From: Thermocrinis sp.
Lineage (GTDB): Bacteria > Aquificota > Aquificia > Aquificales > Aquificaceae
Reading direction: 5' to 3'
Assembly (NCBI GenBank): GCA_020833645.1
Contig: JAJHRQ010000001.1
Coordinates: 62,001 to 126,000, forward strand
Length of the DNA stretch: 64,000 nt
Shown here: positions 58,243 to 64,000 of the stretch, one piece after another
Layout of the letters: each line of letters opens with the position of its first letter
Numbering within the stretch: the first letter of the stretch is position 1
Made by a program: the position numbers and the translations under genes
Notes under the pieces: generated by a model
Database searches by the model: none
Seen by the model: only the letters and a program-made list of their open reading frames with translations
What the model was told of the DNA's origin: nothing

Positions 58243-59136
58243 ATGAGGCTGGAAAAAGAAATTGCGCTTTCCAAATATACCACCATAGGGATCGGGGGGG
58301 TAGCAAAGTACATGGCTTTTCCAGAAAACGCAAAGCAGGTAAAGGAATGCCTCAAAGTAGCCCAATGGGAAGGTATCCCTCTCTTTGTTTTGGGTAGGGG
58401 TGCAAACACCATCTTTGGGGATTTTGAAGGCATAGTGATCAATACAAAGATGTTGAGAGATTTGAAAATAAGGGAGCAAAATGGAGGTTTGGAGATCACA
58501 GCCCAGGCAGGTGTTCCTTTAAACACTTTGGTAGAGCTCGGGGTCAAGGAAAACTTGGAGGGTATATACAGACTGGTAGGCTTTCCTGCTACCGTAGGCG
58601 GAGCAATAGCCATGAACGCAGGAGCCTTTGGCTATGAAATTTCCCAGCATTTAAAAGCGGTGAAATTTCTCTCCTATGAAGGTGAAGAAATTCTTTTAGA
58701 AAGAGAAGATCTTAACTTTTCCTACAGAAGCTCTCCTTTCCCTTCTATGGGTATAATCTTGGAAGCAGTCTTTTTCTTTCCCAAACTGAATTGTAGTGTT
58801 TACGAAGAGTATGAGAGGATAAAAAGCAAAAGGAAAGAAAGTCAGCCCATTCAAATGCCCACTGCGGGTTCTACCTTTAAAAATCCACCCACTGACAGTG
58901 CAGGACGACTTTTGGAAAAGGTAGGAATGAAGGGCTACAGGGTTGGGCAAGTTGCCTTTTCGGAAAAGCATGCAAACTTTTTAATAAACTTAGGTGGGGC
59001 TGTCTTTGAGGATGTTGTTAAAATTATCAATCACGCAAAGAGAAGGGTTTTTGAAGAGTTCGGCATTGAGCTTGAAGAGGAGGTGAGGCTAATTGAAAGT
59101 AGTAGTGCTTATGGGTGGAAGGTCAGCGGAGCGTGA
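58243..59136 (+). CDS. murB: UDP-N-acetylenolpyruvoylglucosamine reductase
   Basis: It makes UDP-MurNAc for peptidoglycan. FAD/substrate motifs are YTTIGIGGVAKYM (about 11-23), LGRGANTIFGDFEGIVI (about 49-65), GFPATVGGAIAMNAGAFG (about 112-129) and the catalytic PTAGSTFKNP (about 206-215). It has 297 residues, the short type IIb length. It overlaps ddl by 44 bases and heads the murB-ddl-fts cluster. Confidence 0.94.
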   Translation: MRLEKEIALSKYTTIGIGGVAKYMAFPENAKQVKECLKVAQWEGIPLFVLGRGANTIFGDFEGIVINTKMLRDLKIREQNGGLEITAQAGVPLNTLVELGVKENLEGIYRLVGFPATVGGAIAMNAGAFGYEISQHLKAVKFLSYEGEEILLEREDLNFSYRSSPFPSMGIILEAVFFFPKLNCSVYEEYERIKSKRKESQPIQMPTAGSTFKNPPTDSAGRLLEKVGMKGYRVGQVAFSEKHANFLINLGGAVFEDVVKIINHAKRRVFEEFGIELEEEVRLIESSSAYGWKVSGA

Positions 59137-59959
59137 AATATCTTTGAGAACTGGCGAAGCCGTCTTAAAAGCCCTAAAAGAGTTAGGTTGTGAGGCTATA
59201 GCTCTAGATTTAGATGAAAACCTCTGTGAAAGGCTAAGAGAAATAAAGCCCGACAAGGTTTTTATAGCATTACACGGTCCTTACGGAGAGGATGGAAGGG
59301 TGCAGGGGCTTTTGGACATTCTGGGCATTCCCTACGTGGGTTCTGGTGTGCTGGGTAGCGCCTTAGCTATGGACAAGGACTTTACAAAGAAAATTCTCAG
59401 GTTTCATCAAATTCCTACACCCGATTGGGTAGCAGTGAGGAGAGGAGAAGAGGTATCTTGGGACCGCTTTCCTGCGGTGGTTAAGCCCGCCGACCAAGGC
59501 TCGAGCATTGGACTGTTCGTGGTAAATGATAGAAAAGAGTTAGAAACTGCTATAGAAAAACTCTGGAGTATAACTCAAAAGGTTCTGGTGGAAGAGTTCA
59601 TAAAAGGTAGAGATATCACCGTAGCTATATTAAAAGATGAAGCGTTACCTCCCATAGAGATAAAGCCCAAAAAGGGTATATACGACTATGAAAGCAAGTA
59701 CACAAAGGGAATGAGCCAGTATGAATTCTTGGAAGACGAAACACTGGCGAGAGAATTACAAGAGTTGGCACTGCGTTCCCATAGAGCCCTGGAGCTCAAG
59801 GACATGTCCCGGATTGATTTTAGGGTGTCTGATGAAGGTAAACCCTTTGTTTTAGAAATCAACACCATACCAGGTATGACAGAGCTTAGCCTTTTCCCTA
59901 TGGCTTGCAGAAAGAAAGGTATTGACTTTAAAAGAATGATATCTACATTAATATTTTAG
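59093..59959 (+). CDS. ddl: D-alanine--D-alanine ligase
   Basis: This ATP-grasp enzyme joins two D-Ala. Motifs are LMGGRSAEREISLRTG (about 6-21), FIALHGPYGEDGRVQGLLDILGIPYVGSG (about 57-85), PADQGSSIGL (about 132-141) and LEINTIPGMTELSLFP (about 257-272). It has 288 residues. The start is TTG 59093, 7 nt after AGGAGGTG inside murB. Confidence 0.94.
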   Translation: MKVVVLMGGRSAEREISLRTGEAVLKALKELGCEAIALDLDENLCERLREIKPDKVFIALHGPYGEDGRVQGLLDILGIPYVGSGVLGSALAMDKDFTKKILRFHQIPTPDWVAVRRGEEVSWDRFPAVVKPADQGSSIGLFVVNDRKELETAIEKLWSITQKVLVEEFIKGRDITVAILKDEALPPIEIKPKKGIYDYESKYTKGMSQYEFLEDETLARELQELALRSHRALELKDMSRIDFRVSDEGKPFVLEINTIPGMTELSLFPMACRKKGIDFKRMISTLIF

Positions 59960-60104
59960 TACACCTCGGATGAGATATTCCGAGAAGCTAAGAACCTTTT
60001 GAGAAAAAAGTCTTGGCAGGGAAAGGGCATATAATACCCCCGAAATCCACCAAGGGGGTAATTTCTCATCTGACGTATATTTTAATATATGCTGATATTT
60101 TAAT
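59960..60104. other. Intergenic region ddl-ftsQ with hairpin and AT-rich repeats
   Basis: TACCCCC (60035-60041) and GGGGGTA (60054-60060) form a 7-bp stem with a 12-nt loop. A TATAAT overlaps its left edge (60030-60035). Right of it, AT-rich near-repeats of TATTTTAATATGCT run into the ftsQ start. No gene is seen. Confidence 0.4.
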
Positions 60105-60854
60105 ATGCTAATATTTAAACCTGTGGCTATGAAAAAGGAAAGGAAAAGAAGGTGGGTAGCAGTCCTTGAGATCACATTAGCTTTAGTATGGTTAATTGCT
60201 ATGGCACTTGCCGGTTTTTTCTTCCCTGGTTTTTTGACCGCCCTTCCAACGTTCAAAATAAAGGAAATTCATATATACGGCACTAACAGCATCCCTCCTT
60301 CTGCCATTTCCTCAAGCGTTTATCAGGTTTCAAAAAACAACTGGCTCTTTTTGGACTCCAAGAGGCTTTTGGCAATAGCCAACGAATTAACAAACAATTC
60401 TCTGGAGAGTGTAAAAATAGAAAGAATACCTTCTTTGGATGGTGCCCGTGTGAATGTTCACGTTCAGGAGAGGATTCCCATAGCCTATGTAGTGCATGAA
60501 AATAGTCTTATGATGATAGACAAGCACGGAGAGCTCTTTTACAACCCAGCTATGGAAAGCAAGTTACCCACCATATACACATTTTCCTTTGAGTATGTAA
60601 AGAAACATTACACCAATTTAAACAATTTAGTAGAGTCAATTAAAAACATGGGTTTTAGCATTAATGAAGTATATGTTACCGATAGGAATACCATTATTTA
60701 TGTATCGGGCGGGAGAATGGTTCTGCCCCAACTTGGCCAGATATCTCCGTTAGTTCTTGATAGGATGAAAAAAATTTATAATAAAATTGGGATGGGAAAA
60801 GTGGATGTTTTTATAACTTCTGAAAATATGGCAGTAATAAAGGAGGAAAAATAA
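60105..60854 (+). CDS. ftsQ: Cell division protein FtsQ
   Basis: FtsQ is a bitopic divisome protein linking FtsBL and other late proteins. There is a short basic N-terminus, one membrane helix (about 18-44), a POTRA-like domain beginning FKIKEIHIYGTNSIPPSAI (about 50-68) and the beta domain with VKIERIPSLDGARVNVHVQERIPIAYV. It has 249 residues from the ATG at 60105. The ATG at 60129 (MKKERKRRW) is an equally plausible start. It lies 4 bases before ftsA. Confidence 0.82.
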   Translation: MLIFKPVAMKKERKRRWVAVLEITLALVWLIAMALAGFFFPGFLTALPTFKIKEIHIYGTNSIPPSAISSSVYQVSKNNWLFLDSKRLLAIANELTNNSLESVKIERIPSLDGARVNVHVQERIPIAYVVHENSLMMIDKHGELFYNPAMESKLPTIYTFSFEYVKKHYTNLNNLVESIKNMGFSINEVYVTDRNTIIYVSGGRMVLPQLGQISPLVLDRMKKIYNKIGMGKVDVFITSENMAVIKEEK

Positions 60855-60858
60855 AGGT

Positions 60859-62106
60859 ATGAAGTTTGTAGCTTCATTAGACCTTGGAACCAGTAAAACC
60901 GTGGCCCTCCTTGCAGAGATAGACAGCTACGGAGATATGCACATTATAGGTGTAGGAGAGGTGCCAAGCAAGGGCATAGAGAAGGGACAAATAACACGGT
61001 TGGACCTGGCGGTTGCCTCTATACTAAAGGCTATGAAAGAAGCCCAAGAAATGGCTGGTGTCAAGTTAACCTCCGTAAACCTTGGAATATCCTCCCCTGT
61101 TCTAAAAAGTCAAAACGAAAGGGACACAATAAACGTATCGCCACAGCCTGTAGAGATAGATGAAAGTCAAATAGAAAGGCTTTTAGAAAGGGCTACCACA
61201 AGGGCAAAGGAAGAAGGATATGAGATAATAAGTGCCATTCCAAGAAAGTTCATATTGGATGACCAGGAGGGAGTTCTAAATCCAGTAGGGCTTTTAGGCT
61301 CAAAACTAACTGCAGAGGTGCACCTTATAAAGGTAGGCACAAGCCTTCTAAAAAACGTTGAAAAAGCTGTCCTCTCAAGTGGTTTAACCATAGCGGATAG
61401 ATATCCTTCTATTCTTGCCAGTGCTGAGGCAGTTTTATCACAGGAAGAGAAGGAAGAGGGCATATTGCTCTTAGACATAGGGGCAGGACTTACGGACTTT
61501 ATACTGTTTGTGGAAGGCTCCCCCCTGCTAACTGGCACAGTACCTATGGGTGGGAACAGCATAACCAAGGACATAGCCCACTTTATGAAAATAAACATAG
61601 AACAAGCAGAGAGGATAAAAATAGAACACGGTTTTGCCTTAGCGGACATGGTCAATGAGTCAGAAAAAATAAAGGTAAAACCAAGGGGAGAGGATAAAGA
61701 AATTATGGTGGGGAAAAGGGAAGTTTCTGAGGTTATACAGATAAGATTGGAGGAGATAGCAGACAAAGTTCTTGAACATATAAGCAATCAGGGAATAAAT
61801 TTGTCCGCAATAAACGCAGGGATTGTTTTAACTGGTGGTTCTTCAAAGCTTGCGGGCATAAAAGAATTTTTCGAAAGATACATGGACCTACCGGTTAGGA
61901 TAGGTAATCCAACGGGTGTTATAGGTTTGAGGGAAAGAGTTCAGGATCCTGCTTACGCTACTGCAGTAGGCCTGCTTAAGCTAAAACCCCAATTGGTACA
62001 TGGCTATTCTTTTAACCAGAACTCAGAAAGTTTGGGTAGGAAGGGTATAGTTAAGCTTGGCTCTCTACTAGAAAAAATAAAATCCTTCTTTAAGGAGGTG
62101 TTGTGA
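60859..62106 (+). CDS. ftsA: Cell division protein FtsA
   Basis: This actin-like protein anchors FtsZ to the membrane. ATP-site motifs are SLDLGTSKTVALLAE (about 5-19), LLLDIGAGLTDFILF (about 202-216) and GIVLTGGSSKLAG (about 320-332). The C-terminal amphipathic membrane helix is SLLEKIKSFFKEVL. 415 residues. AGGAGG lies 10 nt before the ATG. Confidence 0.94.
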   Translation: MKFVASLDLGTSKTVALLAEIDSYGDMHIIGVGEVPSKGIEKGQITRLDLAVASILKAMKEAQEMAGVKLTSVNLGISSPVLKSQNERDTINVSPQPVEIDESQIERLLERATTRAKEEGYEIISAIPRKFILDDQEGVLNPVGLLGSKLTAEVHLIKVGTSLLKNVEKAVLSSGLTIADRYPSILASAEAVLSQEEKEEGILLLDIGAGLTDFILFVEGSPLLTGTVPMGGNSITKDIAHFMKINIEQAERIKIEHGFALADMVNESEKIKVKPRGEDKEIMVGKREVSEVIQIRLEEIADKVLEHISNQGINLSAINAGIVLTGGSSKLAGIKEFFERYMDLPVRIGNPTGVIGLRERVQDPAYATAVGLLKLKPQLVHGYSFNQNSESLGRKGIVKLGSLLEKIKSFFKEVL

Positions 62107-63173
62107 TGGAAATAGTGAATCCAACAAGGATAAAGGTCTTTGGGATAGGAGGCGGTGGGTCCAATGCGGTAAATAGAATGTACTTGGATGGTATTGAGGG
62201 GGTGGAGCTTTTTGCAATCAATACGGATATACAACATCTTGCTTCCCTCTCTGTACCCAACAAAATACAGATAGGAGAGAAGGTTACTCGGGGTTTGGGT
62301 GCAGGAGCAAAACCTGAGGTAGGAGAGCAAGCAGCTTTGGAGGATATTGACAAGATAAAAGAGGTGCTAAGAAACACGGACATGCTATTTTTGGCGGTGG
62401 GCTTGGGTGGTGGAACTGGAACGGGCGCCGCGCCAGTGATTGCGGAGACAGCTAAGGAAATGGGTATTCTTACAGTGGCAGTAGTTACAAAGCCCTTTAA
62501 CTTTGAGGGACAAAGACGCATGCAAGTCGCCCTAGAGGGTCTAGAAAAGCTGAAGGAGGTAGTGGACACATACATAGTCATAAATAACCAAAAATTGGTG
62601 GAGATAGCGGAAAAGAACTTTAGCATAAAGGATGCCTTTAAAATGGTTGATGATGTGCTTTCTAAGGCAGTTAGAGGTATAACCAGCATAGTGGTAACAC
62701 CAGCTCTGATAAATGTGGATTTTGCAGATGTGCGCACTGTGATGGAGAGGGGAGGGCTAGCCCTTATAGGTATGGGTGAAGGAAGAAAAGATAATGCCAT
62801 AGAACAGGCTATTGCCAGCCCACTTTTGGAAGGAAACACAGTCGCAGGAGCAAGAAGACTGCTGGTAACCCTCTGGGTAAGCGAGGACGTGCCTTTCAAA
62901 GATGTAGAGGAGACTATAAGCAGAATAAGAGAGTCTGCTCATGATGATGCACTGATCATATTTGGTGCTGTATTAGAAAAGGATAAAGAAGACTTTATGC
63001 GCGTAGCAGTCGTGGCTACGGACTTTGAAAACGCAGTCCAGCAGACGCAATTCCGCGTTGTCAAGAAGGAACAAAAGCCCCTCCAAAAGGTAGTTCCTGA
63101 GTCTACGGTGGAACCCGTCCAACCTGATATAGAGGAGTTACCTGCTTATCTCCGTAGAAAAAAGAGAATCTAA
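62106..63173 (+). CDS. ftsZ: Cell division GTPase FtsZ
   Basis: This tubulin-like GTPase forms the Z ring. GGGGSNAVNRM (about 15-25) and the tubulin signature GLGGGTGTGAAPVIAE (about 101-116) are clear, and the conserved C-terminal tail is ELPAYLRRKKR. 355 residues. I start at ATG 62106, 7 nt after GGAGG; the in-frame GTG just before is less well spaced. The first base overlaps the ftsA stop. Confidence 0.96.
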   Translation: MEIVNPTRIKVFGIGGGGSNAVNRMYLDGIEGVELFAINTDIQHLASLSVPNKIQIGEKVTRGLGAGAKPEVGEQAALEDIDKIKEVLRNTDMLFLAVGLGGGTGTGAAPVIAETAKEMGILTVAVVTKPFNFEGQRRMQVALEGLEKLKEVVDTYIVINNQKLVEIAEKNFSIKDAFKMVDDVLSKAVRGITSIVVTPALINVDFADVRTVMERGGLALIGMGEGRKDNAIEQAIASPLLEGNTVAGARRLLVTLWVSEDVPFKDVEETISRIRESAHDDALIIFGAVLEKDKEDFMRVAVVATDFENAVQQTQFRVVKKEQKPLQKVVPESTVEPVQPDIEELPAYLRRKKRI

Positions 63174-64000
63174 GATAGCATGGTTTTTAAAAGGATCAAT
63201 GTTATATGATGAATGAGCAAAATCAAACCCAAGGTGTAGTATAGCTTGATATGTTTGTCTATCCATCGCAGTATGATTTGAAAAAGTAAGAATGCAAACA
63301 GAACAGCAAAAACTACATTCATCACTTGCAAAAGGTAAGATTCTCTCTTTTTTTCCTCAGGAACAAAGAGTTTTGATACGGTTAATTCGTAAGTCTTAAA
63401 CTTGGTAAGATAGTATTTATCGTCCTTTTTAACAACCAAAGAACCGTCCTTTAAAATCAGTTTATCACCTTTAAACTGAGCCTGTCCTGCGCTTACCGAA
63501 AAGTCATCAATTTTGAGAAAAACACCCTTTAAAAGGTCCCCTTCTCTCTTCTCAATTCTTATAGTTATTGCGCCAAAGGTGTAAAAGCTCTTCTCAGGTA
63601 TTGTTCTCACAACCTCCGTGTAATACTTATAAACAAAAAGCTTTCTCATGTAAGACACGTCCTCTTGCCTTATAAAGTAGCCTACAAGCAAAACAGAAAA
63701 TAGCAAAGGAGAAGACATCAAAAAAAGCTTGAAAAATAAAACCTTTGGGTCTATACCAAAGGAAGCCAAAACGCCCAATTTTTTAGACTCTTTTAGTTCA
63801 AAAATTAGCCAACTGGAGGAAACGAAAAAGGAGGATGGTGAGAAGTAGCTAACAAAATACAAAAACCAAAGACCCAAAAAGGTGAAGGATTCTATGAAGG
63901 GAGTTTTAAAAAGAACTTGGTCTATTTGAACAAGCTGAACGAATAAAAAGAGAAAAGACAAAATTATGCTTATTAAAAGGGATAACTTTACTACCTTCCA
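63170..64000 (-). CDS. LptF/LptG-family permease, 5' end cut by window
   Basis: The frame is open to the right edge, so the N-terminus is outside; the TTG at 63961 is not the true start. Hydrophobic helices cluster near the visible N-terminus (three spans) and the C-terminus (two to three spans) around a beta-jellyroll-like periplasmic middle (GAITIRIEKREGDLLKGVFLKIDDFSVSAGQAQFKGDKLILKDGSL). This is the YjgP/YjgQ layout of the lipopolysaccharide export ABC transporter LptBFG. SWLIFELKESKKLGVLASFGIDP matches the coupling-helix region. F or G cannot be told. Its stop overlaps the ftsZ stop by 4 bases. Confidence 0.8.
   Translation of the reverse strand, partial: WKVVKLSLLISIILSFLFLFVQLVQIDQVLFKTPFIESFTFLGLWFLYFVSYFSPSSFFVSSSWLIFELKESKKLGVLASFGIDPKVLFFKLFLMSSPLLFSVLLVGYFIRQEDVSYMRKLFVYKYYTEVVRTIPEKSFYTFGAITIRIEKREGDLLKGVFLKIDDFSVSAGQAQFKGDKLILKDGSLVVKKDDKYYLTKFKTYELTVSKLFVPEEKKRESYLLQVMNVVFAVLFAFLLFQIILRWIDKHIKLYYTLGLILLIHHITLILLKTMLS

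Noticed and set aside
62090-62899. 269-codon minus-strand frame antisense to ftsZ
   Set aside because: It is a Ser/Thr-rich shadow of a certain ftsZ reading; no ribosome site or domain. The same applies to 61167-61787 against ftsA.

Overview
The window comes from the chromosome of a thermophilic bacterium of the Aquificaceae (Hydrogenobacter/Thermocrinis/Aquifex group). Three genes point there. There is a leucyl-tRNA synthetase alpha half that stops before the KMSKS region (split LeuRS, an Aquifex hallmark). There is a 193-residue PIN protein matching the RNA-free RNase P of Aquifex (HARP, Aq_880 type). There is a 430-residue sulfide:quinone oxidoreductase whose three redox cysteines fall at 124, 156 and 347, the Aquifex numbering. 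Genes are tightly packed with many 1-8 base overlaps, and several convergent genes overlap at their 3' ends. All calls come from reading the sequence; no searches or calculations were run.

Layout. 1-12.3 kb: a complete-looking pel exopolysaccharide operon (porin half of PelB, C, D, E, F, G, A, and a separate TPR protein that may be the missing half of PelB). PelD carries a 128-codon internal duplication. 12.3-17.3 kb: leuS-alpha, then an iron-sulfur/sulfur-relay cluster (IscU-like, PP-loop tRNA thiolase-like, TusA-like, DUF1858-like, NifU C-terminal-like) and aroE. 17.2-18.9 kb: hemH and hisA on the minus strand. 19-25 kb: a LipS/BioB-like radical SAM protein, FUN14, ubiX, the oxidative pentose phosphate genes gnd-zwf-pgl, and an MFS protein. 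25-27 kb: small membrane proteins, HARP and IscA. 27-33.4 kb (minus): ybbR, aroA, a two-component system, radA, moaA, mqnD. 33.5-39 kb (minus): a TonB-dependent receptor-exbB-exbD-tonB-phoD operon with a Pho-box-like direct repeat at its promoter. 39-45.3 kb: bioA, pyrC, PBP1A, gamma-carbonic anhydrase, a small Toprim protein and an unknown helical protein. 45.3-47.5 kb (minus): acpP-fabF-rnc.

47.5-50.7 kb is the accessory region. It holds an IS110-type transposase broken by an early stop codon, then about 1.5 kb of gene-free, repeat-built DNA (11-bp iteron-like repeats, a duplicated repeat module, G-quadruplex motifs, strongly G/T-skewed repeats) ending at tRNA-Leu(GAG). 50.8-57.2 kb: murJ starting 7 nt after the tRNA, rpsT, a Gln-rich tethered cytochrome c, sqr, a rhomboid protease, MscS and a zinc alcohol dehydrogenase-like gene. 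57.2-58.1 kb: a diguanylate cyclase pseudogene split by a 435-bp IS relic with clear inverted repeats and an 8-bp target duplication. 58.2-64 kb: murB-ddl-ftsQ-ftsA-ftsZ and a partial LptF/LptG permease.

Working picture: a sulfur-oxidising chemolithotroph (SQR, membrane cytochrome c, methionaquinone/menaquinone via MqnD) that makes a Pel-type biofilm matrix. The promoters fall into two visible styles: strong AGGAGGTG ribosome sites inside operons, and consensus -10 boxes only 8-11 nt from the ATG (probable leaderless mRNAs) at leuS, HARP, bioA, the rhomboid gene and murB. The most original material is the repeat island at 47.5-50.7 kb, the PelD duplication, the Pho-box/TonB/PhoD unit and the IS-split cyclase.
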